Shown: positions 53,338 through 62,881, counted from the stretch's first letter. The stretch is 64,000 bases of DNA from Citrobacter sp. Marseille-Q6884 (GCF_945906775.1 NZ_CAMDRE010000002.1:310001-374000); one strand, 5' to 3'. Numbers and translations: made by a program. The notes: generated by a model from the sequence alone, not told the origin.

Positions 53338-53858
53338 TTTCCCGCCAATTTTGCGTTAACACATCAATTAATAGCATTCCTGTCCGGTGAATCCTGCCAC
53401 CGGACAGCCTGTATTTTTACTATGTCACATCTTCTTCTTAACCGGAAAAATGAATCCTGGGCTCAGGTTAATGTGGAATCCTACCTTTCTGAATTTATTT
53501 GAACATAAATGATTTATTCATAATATCAATGGTTAATTTATATTTAATGTTTATATTGAAATAAGGCATTCCTCAATAAAAGCTAATTATTAAGGAATGC
53601 CTCTATAAATACTGTTGTTGAAATTCGTTATTCGAATATGTTGTATTTTGGGGTAAGGAAATCATTCTTTTTTGTGATTTAAATATAATCTTAAACGCAG
53701 GGTATGCGGATGAGATAGGGCAGGGAGATAGTTCATAATACCTTAGCTATATAGCTAGGGAATATTAGGATATCTGAGTTATATGGCTACACTTCTGTCC
53801 TGAACATGAAGGACAGAGAAGATGTAAATATAATGATATTAATTTTAGGGATTGAAAA
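53338..53858. other. Gene-free left boundary of the Tad island
   Basis: This 521-bp stretch is where base composition drops sharply. It holds a probable yfcL terminator (CTGTCCGGTG/CACCGGACAG, then TATTTTT, about 53380-53415) and a 10-bp inverted repeat AGGCATTCCT/AGGAATGCCT at 53564-53602. A near-perfect palindrome CC-T-TAGCTATATAGCTA-G-GG at 53741-53760 is a candidate operator about 100 bp before flp. I see no integrase or direct repeat. Confidence 0.6.
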
Positions 53859-54086
53859 ATGAACGATCTGCTGATTAAAGCATATGTCAAAGGAATCACA
53901 GGGATTCAAAATGTACGCGATTTTGCCAAAAGCGAACGCGGTGTCACTGCAGTGGAATATGCGATTGTGCTTGGCGGGGTTGCAGCTGTTGTTGCAGTAA
54001 TCTTCGGGAAAGGCGGTACAGTGGATGACTTACTGACGGCAATCTTCAAACAGGTATCCCAAACTGTTATGAGTTCAATGAAATAA
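53859..54086 (+). CDS. flp: Flp-type (type IVb) pilin
   Basis: This 75-aa prepilin has a leader ending RG (Gly28), the processing site G/VTAVEYAIVLGGVAAVVAVIF, Glu at position 5 and Tyr at 6 of the mature pilin, and the single hydrophobic helix expected of Flp. It is assembled into adhesive Flp pili by the Tad machinery encoded downstream. It is the first gene of the island. A strong hairpin follows, which may set pilin mRNA above downstream levels. Confidence 0.93.
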   Translation: MNDLLIKAYVKGITGIQNVRDFAKSERGVTAVEYAIVLGGVAAVVAVIFGKGGTVDDLLTAIFKQVSQTVMSSMK

Positions 54087-54414
54087 TATTAACGGCTATT
54101 TCATAGAATGTCTCTATATGGGCAAAATATATCTTTGCCCATATAATAACATTTAGTTATTAATTAAACATAAGAAAAAGTTATTGTTTGAATATTGATT
54201 CGTTTAAGTTTAATGATGTTGGAAATATTTTTCTACTGTGCGCAAGTACAGTTAGTGCGGTAGCTATTCCTTAATGGAAATAAAATAACATATATTAACT
54301 TATGTCGATTGACGATGAATTTATAGTTTTTTCTATCTGATCAGTAAATTTGATACACATGTAGATTCGATGTGTCTATTAATCATTCTCTTAAAATGGA
54401 TTTTGAGGTAATCA
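54087..54414 (+). other. Intergenic region flp-cpaB with strong hairpin
   Basis: This 328-bp AT-rich gap has no supported gene. A perfect 12-bp stem TATATGGGCAAA/TTTGCCCATATA with a 7-nt loop lies at 54115-54145, 28 bp after flp. There is no long T-run, so it may be a partial terminator or a stabilising 3' structure. Confidence 0.65.
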
Positions 54415-55356
54415 ATGAGCAAAAAGTATTCATTAATAATTAATATTGCCATGATTGTTATAGGCATTATTGGGATGCTGCTTTATTTTATTTCAAATAA
54501 TAGAAAGGTAGTGCAGTCTCAACAAACACAACAAGTGCAACAGGTAGAAGTCCCTCAGGAAAGGATATCTGTTGCGGTAGCAAAAAAAGACTTAATCGCA
54601 GGTATGGTTCTGACATCCAGTGATTTTACACAAGAGTCACGAACAGTCGCAAAAGATAGTGATGAAATTAAAAACTTCCAAATAAATGACTCTATAAATG
54701 AATGGATGCTAAAAAATGCTATCAAAGCAGGTACTGAAATTCCTGTTCACTCGTTAATAAAACCTGGAACAGACGAATATATTAATATGTCAGTAAAACC
54801 AGGTCAGATTGTATATGGGTTTTCAATTCAGAGGGCAGATAGTTATTTGTTCACTAATCTTAAAGCTGGAGAGGGGGTAGATATTTATCTCTCCTACAAT
54901 TTACTGCAAGCAACATCTGATGATGGCCACGTGACAACGACCCCAACAATAGATACAGAGCAAGGTATAATCTCTAATCGTCGCTTTAAACTACTATTTA
55001 AAAATAAAAAAATACTCTCTATTCAGACCACGGTAAAGGGGTTAGCAGAAAAAGTAGTGTCAGAAAGTACAACACCGATGAGCAAAGAAGGCTTTATGTT
55101 GGTTGAACTGACGCCAGATGAGGTACGTATATTAAAAGGGTTGGATGGTGGTAGATTTTATATATTTCCAACTACAGATGGTATAACTCAGCCCGAGATT
55201 AATCCTGAAAACTCGGTACTCATTGGCGCTGAAGGTCAATGGCCGATTGATAATAGAAATATTTTGTTTAACGAAATAAAAACTATAGAAAAGAAAGAAG
55301 AACCTGTGGAAGAAAAAAAGGTTAGAGAATACCGTGGCGCAAGTGAGAGTAAATAG
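54415..55356 (+). CDS. cpaB: Flp pilus assembly protein CpaB/RcpC
   Basis: This 313-aa protein has an N-terminal membrane anchor or signal (SLIINIAMIVIGIIGMLLYFIS), a Gln-rich linker, then an SAF domain (RISVAVAKKDLIAGMVLTSSDF...AGTEIPVHSLI), and a larger RcpC/CpaB region (about 125-260; GYEGFMLVELTPDEVRILK-like). RcpC/CpaB proteins sit in the periplasm near the secretin. The C-terminus is Glu/Lys-rich. The order flp-cpaB-secretin is typical. Confidence 0.85.
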   Translation: MSKKYSLIINIAMIVIGIIGMLLYFISNNRKVVQSQQTQQVQQVEVPQERISVAVAKKDLIAGMVLTSSDFTQESRTVAKDSDEIKNFQINDSINEWMLKNAIKAGTEIPVHSLIKPGTDEYINMSVKPGQIVYGFSIQRADSYLFTNLKAGEGVDIYLSYNLLQATSDDGHVTTTPTIDTEQGIISNRRFKLLFKNKKILSIQTTVKGLAEKVVSESTTPMSKEGFMLVELTPDEVRILKGLDGGRFYIFPTTDGITQPEINPENSVLIGAEGQWPIDNRNILFNEIKTIEKKEEPVEEKKVREYRGASESK

Positions 55357-55455
55357 AAAATATAAGCCATTATATTTTTGTTATTATTAATAATCTTTAT
55401 TTTAATGTGCCCCATCATTTATTGATGACACACTTTATGACTAAAAGGATGAAGT

Positions 55456-56865
55456 ATGTTTACAAAAGCAAGGGTGTTTGCGCTGCTATTAACATTGCCC
55501 ACTTTAATGTCAATGGCTCTGGCAGAGGATTTAGTCATTAAAGAAGGACAGTCAAAAAATATATCATCACCACAAAAAATTGACACGGTATTTGTTTCTA
55601 ATCCTGAAGTTGCAGATTACAAAGTCATTGATAATAAAAAAGTAGTCTTGTTTGGGAAAAAAGCGGGTGTTGCTGATTTAACATTCTACGGTAGTAAAGG
55701 AAAAGTATTGCGACAGCTGACTGTGTCGGTTGACAGTTTAGCAGGAGCACTGGCTGCAAAAGTAAATAAACAATTCCCCGGAACGAATATTAACATTGAA
55801 CGTTACATGAGCGTGGATAAAGCCACGTATGTCATTACTGGGGATGTGGCCAACGAAGAAGTACGAGACCAAATTTATGACACTGTCGGTGGACTTGTTG
55901 GTACAGTGAAAAAAGAAAAGGATGTCACTTATAGCGACGATGGTGGAGTAGGTTCAATTAATGTTGAACACTTGTCTAAGCGTCGTTGGGATAACGTTAT
56001 TGACCGTATGACAGTCCTTTCATCACCACAACAAGTTAATGTCAAGTTGACAGTCGTAGAAGTCACAAAACAGTTTACCGATGCCCTCGGGATCGAATGG
56101 AGTAGCTTAACGCTAGACAGTATCATAAATGGCGGCTCGTCTGTAAATAATACTGGTGTTTTTAGTTTGATCGGATTTAAAGGCGGCTTTGATGCGGGTA
56201 ACATCAGTACCGTGATCAATGCAGTGAAAAATGACAGTATTGCCAGGGTGTTGGCGCAGCCTAACTTGACTGTGTTATCGGGTGAGTATGCCAGCTTTTT
56301 GGTCGGTGGAGAAATACCCATTGTCGTTGATAGCGGTGGCAGTAGCTCAACTTCAGTTGAATATAAAGAATATGGTATTCGTCTTAATATCGGTGCAAAA
56401 GTTAATCGCAATGATAAGATACGACTTTTTGTTGCTAATGAACTCAGCAATGTAACGGGCAGTTATACCTATAATTCTTACAGCATCCCAACAATTAATA
56501 CCCGAAAAACCCAATCAACCATTGAATTAGCCGACGGTGACAGTTTTGTCATTGGCGGTTTGCTGAGCGAATCCGATAAAGAAAGTTTATCAAAAGTTCC
56601 GTATGCAGGGGAAATACCAATCCTCGGGGCATTTGCCAGAAGTTCGCAGGCAGAACGGGAAAAAAGTGAGTTGGTTGTATTTGCTACGGTTAAATTAGTG
56701 AAGCCAGTCTCAGCGGCAGAAAGCTATAAACTGCCGGTACCACAGTTCCATAAGACCTCTGTCGATAAACTATTCTTCAATGTCGGCGTCGCTGCTGAGC
56801 ATAATGACAGACTGGAAAAAAATGAGGGAAGAAATTTTATCTCCCGTGGTGGTTTTGTTCGATAA
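55456..56865 (+). CDS. cpaC: Flp pilus outer-membrane secretin (CpaC/RcpA)
   Basis: This 469-aa protein has signal peptide FALLLTLPTLMSMALA, an N-terminal pilus-specific domain (DLVIKEGQSKNISSPQKIDTVFVSNPEVADY), a BON-like region (about 95-160), and a C-terminal secretin domain. The secretin hallmark VPYAGEIPILGAFARSSQAEREKSELVVFATVKLV is present near residue 400. It forms the outer-membrane gate for Flp pili. No lipobox is visible. Confidence 0.9.
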   Translation: MFTKARVFALLLTLPTLMSMALAEDLVIKEGQSKNISSPQKIDTVFVSNPEVADYKVIDNKKVVLFGKKAGVADLTFYGSKGKVLRQLTVSVDSLAGALAAKVNKQFPGTNINIERYMSVDKATYVITGDVANEEVRDQIYDTVGGLVGTVKKEKDVTYSDDGGVGSINVEHLSKRRWDNVIDRMTVLSSPQQVNVKLTVVEVTKQFTDALGIEWSSLTLDSIINGGSSVNNTGVFSLIGFKGGFDAGNISTVINAVKNDSIARVLAQPNLTVLSGEYASFLVGGEIPIVVDSGGSSSTSVEYKEYGIRLNIGAKVNRNDKIRLFVANELSNVTGSYTYNSYSIPTINTRKTQSTIELADGDSFVIGGLLSESDKESLSKVPYAGEIPILGAFARSSQAEREKSELVVFATVKLVKPVSAAESYKLPVPQFHKTSVDKLFFNVGVAAEHNDRLEKNEGRNFISRGGFVR

Positions 56866-56878
56866 GTGAGAATTGAAA

Positions 56879-58003
56879 ATGTTAGATCTGACGAAACTGA
56901 ATAAAGCTGCCGCAGAGGCCGCTGTTAGCAAATCCTCTTTTGGAAAAACTTCGATAATCTCAGCTCGTTCTCATGTTTCCTCGGGGCTTTCTACCCAGGT
57001 TAGAATGAACGGTGGCCAGGATATTAATATTATCAATATATCTTTCGAGAATATGATTGATAACGCGGAAATTTCATCAAGTGAATATGTTATTATTGAT
57101 ATAGCAGATTTTCGTGATGTCCAAGTGATAGAACAGAAAATAAAATTCTTGTTTCCAGTATCTACAAAAAAATTATTTGTAGGTGATGTGGATTCTATTA
57201 TTTTCTGTGATGAAATGAAAAGAATTGGAGCTTTATATTTACATATTGAATCGCAACTGATGATGCTTGGCGCTGCGCTTAAAAAAACAGACGAGCAGGT
57301 TAGCGCAGCTAGCTATACGCAGAAGTTAAGTATCCTTGGGTGCAAAGGAGGAAGCGGAACATCGTGTGTGGCGTTATGGCTTTTCAAAGCATTCGGTGAT
57401 CTCAGTAATTTACCTGTACTTTTAGTCCAGGGACATACGAGTACACCTGATTTAGATCTTATTTCAGATGCAACCCTGACGCGAGATGGAGTGATCACTA
57501 AAATTAATGCACATCAAGGAATGAAGATAGAAACTGATGAAGAAGCATGGAAGTTCGAATTACCAGATTATCAAAGTTATAATATTGTTATCTTTGATCA
57601 CAACATCACCACGCAAACTCGTGATAAATTAGCTTTCGTTATACCTGGGTCGGATTTTATTTTTATTGTAGTAACACGAGAGTTATCCTCAGTACGCAAC
57701 GCCAGACTTATTATTGATGAACTTGAGCGAACATCTTCGCTGCAGGATAGTTCAAAAAATATCATTATCCTAAATGAAAACCACCAATCTAAACCTGATG
57801 AGTTATCAAATGAAGATATCGAAAACTATCTTGGTAAAAATATAGATATTGTTAGCCCATATAGAAAGGATATTAAGAAAAAAATATTGCAGTCTGACCT
57901 TGATTCTTTTGCTGCGAAAATGTTGGGGAGAAACAATGGTGACAGCAAAGATGCTCTCGGCAGAAAATGGTTTAACCTCTCATCTATTTTTAAACGGAAA
58001 TAA
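56879..58003 (+). CDS. tadZ: TadZ/CpaE-like ATPase, pilus localisation
   Basis: This 374-aa protein has a receiver-like N-terminal part (VIIDIADFRDVQVIEQKIKFL, about 70-130) and a MinD/ParA-type domain from about 148 (LSILGCKGGSGTSCVALWLFK). The deviant Walker A reads KGGSGTS, lacking the second Lys of KGGxGK(S/T), as in some atypical TadZ proteins. TadZ is thought to place the Tad machine at a pole. I chose ATG 56879; TTG two codons upstream is less likely. Confidence 0.85.
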   Translation: MLDLTKLNKAAAEAAVSKSSFGKTSIISARSHVSSGLSTQVRMNGGQDINIINISFENMIDNAEISSSEYVIIDIADFRDVQVIEQKIKFLFPVSTKKLFVGDVDSIIFCDEMKRIGALYLHIESQLMMLGAALKKTDEQVSAASYTQKLSILGCKGGSGTSCVALWLFKAFGDLSNLPVLLVQGHTSTPDLDLISDATLTRDGVITKINAHQGMKIETDEEAWKFELPDYQSYNIVIFDHNITTQTRDKLAFVIPGSDFIFIVVTRELSSVRNARLIIDELERTSSLQDSSKNIIILNENHQSKPDELSNEDIENYLGKNIDIVSPYRKDIKKKILQSDLDSFAAKMLGRNNGDSKDALGRKWFNLSSIFKRK

Positions 58004-58048
58004 GTAGTGCACTGATATTAAATTACAGTTGTTTATCATGGATGATTT

Positions 58049-59338
58049 ATGAATAGATCGAGCTCGTTTATATATTTTAGACAGGAAGTACTTAAAGCTA
58101 TTAATCTCGAGCAGATTGAAGGGATTAAAGATAACAGGGTTGAACTTGTCAATGAAGTCAACAGCGTAGTCCGTGCAGTTATTAATAATAACCGCACGGA
58201 AAACTATCTTTCAGCACCGGAACGGCAGGAATTATGTGAACTGGTTGTCGATGAAATTACAGGTTATGGTCCTTTACGTGAACTAATGGAAGATGATTCC
58301 GTCAGTGATATTCTGGTCAATGGCCCTGACAGGATTTTTGTAGAACGCAAAGGTCGTCTGGAATTATCAGATAAGCAGTTCATCAACAACGATCAGTTAA
58401 CCGATATTGCGCGAAGACTGGTTGGTAAAGTCGGTCGCCGTATCGATGATGCACAACCGTTAGTGGATGCCCGTATGCCAGATGGTAGCCGCTTAAACGT
58501 AGTAATATCGCCTATTTCTATTGACGGAACGTCAATGTCAATTCGTAAATTTGGCAAAGGAAAGATTAACCTGGGAGAGTTAATTAAATTTGGCAGTATG
58601 AACGAAATGATGGCTAACTTTTTGGTTATTGCAAGCCGTTGTCGAGTCAATATTATTGTTTCTGGCGGAACAGGTTCAGGCAAAACGACGCTACTGAATT
58701 CAATGTCTCAGTATATTGAAGAGAGTGAGCGAGTCCTTACTCTTGAAGATGCGGCTGAGCTTCGTTTACAACAAGCGCATGTACTAAGGCTTGAGACAAG
58801 GTTAGCGGGGTCCGAGAACCAGGGGCAAATCACAATGCGAAATCTGGTGATAAATGCCCTGCGTATGCGGCCTGATCGTATTATCATTGGGGAATGTCGT
58901 GGTGCAGAGGCCTTTGAAATGCTGCAGGCTATGAACACGGGCCATGATGGCTCTATGTCGACTCTTCATGCAAATAATCCACGTGATGCACTGGCCCGCT
59001 TGGAAAGTATGATAATGATGGCAAATGCGGCTTTGCCACTTATCGCGATCAGACGCAATATATCTAGTGCAGTGAATATTATTGTTCAGGCATCTCGTTT
59101 ACCTGATGGTTCAAGAAAAGTAACAAATATTACAGAAATAATGGGTATGGAAGGTGAAAATATTATCTTACAAGATATATTCTCATATACAGCAAATCCA
59201 GAGCGCGACCAAAACGGTATGATTACAGGGACTTTTACCTGCAATGGACTATTGCAACGCTCTGCTGTTTATCGTCAGGCTCTTGTTCATGGCTACCTTG
59301 AACCGTTGCGCCAACTTTTTGGGAATAAAGTATCATGA
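58049..59338 (+). CDS. tadA: Flp pilus assembly ATPase TadA/CpaF
   Basis: This 429-aa secretion ATPase has an N-terminal domain (about 1-130; GYGPLRELMEDDSVSDILVNGPDRIFVER), Walker A GGTGSGKTT at 206-214, an Asp box near LTLEDAAELRL, and Walker B/His box in RPDRIIIGECRGAEAFEMLQAMNTGHDGSMSTLHANNPRDALARLE. It powers assembly, and possibly retraction, of Flp pili. Its stop overlaps the tadB start by 4 bp (ATGA). Confidence 0.94.
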   Translation: MNRSSSFIYFRQEVLKAINLEQIEGIKDNRVELVNEVNSVVRAVINNNRTENYLSAPERQELCELVVDEITGYGPLRELMEDDSVSDILVNGPDRIFVERKGRLELSDKQFINNDQLTDIARRLVGKVGRRIDDAQPLVDARMPDGSRLNVVISPISIDGTSMSIRKFGKGKINLGELIKFGSMNEMMANFLVIASRCRVNIIVSGGTGSGKTTLLNSMSQYIEESERVLTLEDAAELRLQQAHVLRLETRLAGSENQGQITMRNLVINALRMRPDRIIIGECRGAEAFEMLQAMNTGHDGSMSTLHANNPRDALARLESMIMMANAALPLIAIRRNISSAVNIIVQASRLPDGSRKVTNITEIMGMEGENIILQDIFSYTANPERDQNGMITGTFTCNGLLQRSAVYRQALVHGYLEPLRQLFGNKVS

Positions 59339-60249
59339 TGATAATTATCATATCCACCATTATTCTTATCCTTGGTGCAACACAAATCTATTTTGCACTA
59401 AAAAGGTCCAATGAGATAAAAAGTAAAATCTTGGCTACGAATATAATTGCCACGAGAGAAAATGATGAGAAAGGTAATGCATTACGCGATTTATTAGAGG
59501 TCATAAAAGGAAAAATAAAAAAGGCTCACTCTAACCTAATCGGTAAAAATAGAGAGTTAGTCCCAGTTCATACTGGTGTGATAGTTGTTGTAAGTTGTGC
59601 TCTATTATATGTAAATTCTGAATTTTTACAGTTTAATAATTTAATTGTGCTTGTGATAGGGATTATTTCCACTATCTATATTCTTTATATGAGACAAGTC
59701 AAAAAAAGTCGCAGAGATTTTGAACGGGATTTTTCAGAAGCTTTAAATATCATCAACAGTTCAGTGAGGGTTGGTCGCCCTGTAATGCAAGGATTCGAAG
59801 AATGTGCCCAGCGAATAAACAGTGATTTTGGTCAGGAATTTAGGCGCATATTGATGCGCTTAGATATTGGTGATGATCCTGAACGTGTATTTATGGAAGC
59901 ATATAAACGCTATCCATATAGTGAGTTTTTTTCGTTTGTTATTACCGTTCTTATTAACATGAAAGGTGGAGGGCAAGTCAGTGAAGTTATGTCTCGCTTG
60001 ACTCAGCTTATCTCTGCCAGTAAGACTTTAGATCGAAAAAAAATTGCTATGACAGCAGAAGCAAGAATGTCAGTAAAAGTATTAGTAATTATTCCTGTAT
60101 TCTTCTTTTTCTTTCTGAAGTTCCTCGCCCCTGAAAACTTTGAAATACTGGTTGGTACAGATGCCGGGCGCTATATTCTTTATTATGCGGTTGGCAGTAT
60201 TCTTTTTGGATTATTTTTAGTATGGTCGATGATGAATAAGGTAGGGTAA
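59335..60249 (+). CDS. tadB: Tad pilus inner-membrane platform protein TadB
   Basis: This 304-aa protein has hydrophobic segments at about 2-20, 80-95, 105-120, 250-265 and 278-298, and a T2SSF domain (FERDFSEALNIINSSVRVGRPVMQGFEECAQ; YPYSEFFSFVITVLINMKGGGQVSEVMSRLTQLI). It partners with TadC in the membrane and with the TadA ATPase. Overlaps at both ends indicate one transcript. Confidence 0.9.
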   Translation: MMIIIISTIILILGATQIYFALKRSNEIKSKILATNIIATRENDEKGNALRDLLEVIKGKIKKAHSNLIGKNRELVPVHTGVIVVVSCALLYVNSEFLQFNNLIVLVIGIISTIYILYMRQVKKSRRDFERDFSEALNIINSSVRVGRPVMQGFEECAQRINSDFGQEFRRILMRLDIGDDPERVFMEAYKRYPYSEFFSFVITVLINMKGGGQVSEVMSRLTQLISASKTLDRKKIAMTAEARMSVKVLVIIPVFFFFFLKFLAPENFEILVGTDAGRYILYYAVGSILFGLFLVWSMMNKVG

Positions 60250-60250
60250 G

Positions 60251-61108
60251 ATGATATATGCTATCTCTTTTCTGGTTTTCATAATAGGTATGCGCAGTAC
60301 CTTGTTATTAGTTTACCGTCATAGACGTATTCAAAAGGTTGAAAAGCTTGTAAATTTCTCTGAAAAAAAAGATGAGAAAAAGAATATGTTCACCAGCGCG
60401 GGTGCTATAGTAGAAACCCAGTTGGATAAGACTTTTAAAAAGAACAGTAAAGTTGTCTCAGCTGCATCTGCCTTGGATCAAAACGTAAAAGTGAAAGCAG
60501 CATTATTTGCAGTGATGGCACTTCCTTACCTGATAGGAATATATTTAGGCTTTTTTGAATACGATCAACAAAAATTTACAATGATAATGTTTGGTATGCT
60601 TTCGTTCATTATCATTGTTCCGGCTAGAGTTCAAGCTGCCGTAATAAATAGAAGAAAACGTAGAATAGCCAACGATGTGCCATACGCAATAGACTTGTTA
60701 GCTGTATGTATCCAATCTGGCATGACTGTAGAAGCGTCGCTAGGATATATTGCATATAAATTAGAGGTTATTAACAAAGATCTGTCATCAGTACTCATTC
60801 GCACAGTTTTAAGAGCTGATGTTAGCGGTATTAATGCTGCGTTGGAGCAACTATCCGATGAAATAAATAACGAGGAAATGAGAATGCTATCTTCAGCATT
60901 ACTTCAGAGTACAAAATTTGGATCTTCAATTTATAATGTACTGATTGATTTATCGAAAGAAATTAGACAGATGCAGATACTTGCTATGGAGGAAAAAGTT
61001 GCTGCACTTTCAGCAAAAATGACATTCCCGATGATTGCATTCATTCTCTTTCCCCTGATCGCAATCGTTGCTGGTCCGGGCCTGATTAAGATGAGCTCAA
61101 CATGGTAA
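60251..61108 (+). CDS. tadC: Tad pilus inner-membrane platform protein TadC
   Basis: This 285-aa protein has the T2SSF domain in its second half (VPYAIDLLAVCIQSGMTVEASLGYIAYKLE; LLSSALLQSTKFGSSIYNVLIDLSKEIRQMQ..EEKVAALSAKMTFPMIAFILFPLIAIVAGP) and hydrophobic segments at both ends and in the middle. It lies 1 bp after tadB and overlaps tadD by 7 bp. Confidence 0.9.
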   Translation: MIYAISFLVFIIGMRSTLLLVYRHRRIQKVEKLVNFSEKKDEKKNMFTSAGAIVETQLDKTFKKNSKVVSAASALDQNVKVKAALFAVMALPYLIGIYLGFFEYDQQKFTMIMFGMLSFIIIVPARVQAAVINRRKRRIANDVPYAIDLLAVCIQSGMTVEASLGYIAYKLEVINKDLSSVLIRTVLRADVSGINAALEQLSDEINNEEMRMLSSALLQSTKFGSSIYNVLIDLSKEIRQMQILAMEEKVAALSAKMTFPMIAFILFPLIAIVAGPGLIKMSSTW

Positions 61109-62409
61109 AAAAAATTCTTCCCATATTAATGCTTGCTGTTCTTACTGGTTGTTCAGGTGGTTTAACTAATGCATCAGATGATGATCAAAAAGAATATATA
61201 CTGACTCAACTCAATGATTATCAGGGTTTGATTGAAATTTATAGAAAAAAACTAAGTGCGAATGACAACGATGATGATCGATATCACTTATCGGAACTTT
61301 ACCACAATATAGGAGACTTTGGTTCCTCCAATGTTTATCTTGACCCTTTGGTCGAAAAGAAAAAAGATGAAAAGTATCTGATTTTGCAAGCCAAAAACTA
61401 TCTGGAATTAGGGCAGGAAGCTAATTCAGCTAAGATAATAAGTACGCTGCTTGCAAAAAATGGTGAAAGTGGTGAGTTATGGAATTTGCAGGGAGTTTTA
61501 CTTGCACAACAGGGTAAATATTCAGAAGCGATTACATCTTTTGAAAAAGCGCGTGGCTTATTTTATAACGAAGAGATCGTTATTAACAATCTTGCAATGA
61601 TGGCGATCCTACAGCAGGATTATTTGAAAGCAAGAAATTATCTCTTGCCACTATACTCGCGTAAACAATATCGTCCACAAACTGTTTATAATCTTGTTTA
61701 TGCCCTTGTCAAATCAAACGACTTTGAAAGTGCAAGAAAAATTATTATAGATGAGAAAATTGGAACATCCAGTCCAGAAACCATAATTAATTCACTATTA
61801 ACATTATCTCCACGAGAGCAATTTAATATGCCTCAACAAGAGATAACGAGTGGACAAGTAGCAGTATCTACTAAAACTCTTTCTGAGCAACGAACAGAAA
61901 ATGTGGCAGCGACAGTAGCACCCCAAAATAGTAACCTGCTGATTTCACAGTCTACAGGAAATGATAAAGCATCCGAAGATGTTAATAATGCAAAGATACA
62001 ACCTTGCTCTTCAGAAAGAAATACTGACAGCAATATTGATAAGTTTAAAGGAAGTATTCCTAACGCAAAATTTATCGAGAAAATGACATCAGCCACTATA
62101 ACAAATGGTGAACGATTAGCTTTGTACTCTTCTTATCCTATTAATTATATCATGCTACCTCAGGTGCAGAGTAATCAAATAGAAATTGAACTATTCACCG
62201 CACAGCCAGCTAAAAATATTTATCAATCTCAGTTGGCCATTATGAAGTCACATCCATCACTTCAGAAAATAGAAATAGTCAATCAGGGGAATAGTAGCTC
62301 CATATTGCGAATTGTCACATTGCCCTGCATAAAGGGAAATAACATAATACGTTCTTCTGTCAAAGGTAAATTTAAAGAAAAATTGGTTGTTGATATTTTA
62401 TACAAATGA
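61102..62409 (+). CDS. tadD: TadD-like TPR lipoprotein with an extended C-terminal region
   Basis: This 435-aa lipoprotein has signal and lipobox LMLAVLTGC (Cys17). TPR repeats cover about residues 35-215 (ELWNLQGVLLAQQGKYSEAITSFEKARGLFYNEEIVINNLAMMAILQQDY), as in TadD, needed for pilus assembly. Unlike usual TadD proteins of roughly 250 aa, it continues with a Ser/Asn/Gln-rich linker (about 235-310) and a beta-rich domain (about 320-435; ATITNGERLALYSSYPINYIML...LVVDILYK) with one Cys. An AMIN-like fold is possible but not established. Confidence 0.8.
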   Translation: MVKKILPILMLAVLTGCSGGLTNASDDDQKEYILTQLNDYQGLIEIYRKKLSANDNDDDRYHLSELYHNIGDFGSSNVYLDPLVEKKKDEKYLILQAKNYLELGQEANSAKIISTLLAKNGESGELWNLQGVLLAQQGKYSEAITSFEKARGLFYNEEIVINNLAMMAILQQDYLKARNYLLPLYSRKQYRPQTVYNLVYALVKSNDFESARKIIIDEKIGTSSPETIINSLLTLSPREQFNMPQQEITSGQVAVSTKTLSEQRTENVAATVAPQNSNLLISQSTGNDKASEDVNNAKIQPCSSERNTDSNIDKFKGSIPNAKFIEKMTSATITNGERLALYSSYPINYIMLPQVQSNQIEIELFTAQPAKNIYQSQLAIMKSHPSLQKIEIVNQGNSSSILRIVTLPCIKGNNIIRSSVKGKFKEKLVVDILYK

Positions 62410-62521
62410 TGGCCAATAAGAACATTATTTAGCATATTATCAGTCCGCAAGAATTCTGCAACAACATACCTTACCACTTGTCCATAGCTATCTTATGGAT
62501 AAGTAGCGTATTGGAGTAGAT

Positions 62522-62881
62522 ATGGAAAATGAAGTAGATAAACTATTAAAGGAATTGTCGGATATTGATGGGGTACGTAAAGTTGCAGTGATTAATAACG
62601 TTGAGAAAAAAATTGCTCGTGGAATTAATATGGATGAAAGCTCTACTGTTCTGGTTAGAACATTAAGTGATGTCGTAAGATCCAATATGAAATATTCTCG
62701 GTTAACAGCAAGGAAAAATGAAATTGAAGATGTTTTAATAACCTATTTCGATGAAATTCATTTATTGAAACCTCTCTCAAGAACTGCGAAATATTTTATT
62801 TATATTAGTATATCCAGAGGGGCAAATATAGCTTTGACGCGTATTAAATTAAATGAAAGGTTAACTATGTATCTGAAATAG
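62522..62881 (+). CDS. 119-aa protein, probable roadblock/LC7-like domain
   Basis: The pattern LLKELSDIDGVRKVAVINNVEKKIARGI...LVRTLSDVV, then HLLKPLSRTAKYFIYISISRGANIALTRIKLNERLTMYL, resembles the roadblock/LC7 (MglB-like) fold: a helix, a strand pair beginning 'GV..v.vi', and two final strands plus helix. Such proteins regulate small GTPases. It lies 112 bp after tadD in the same orientation and is very AT-rich. The family call is from pattern recognition only; if wrong, this is an unknown small soluble protein. Confidence 0.6.
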   Translation: MENEVDKLLKELSDIDGVRKVAVINNVEKKIARGINMDESSTVLVRTLSDVVRSNMKYSRLTARKNEIEDVLITYFDEIHLLKPLSRTAKYFIYISISRGANIALTRIKLNERLTMYLK

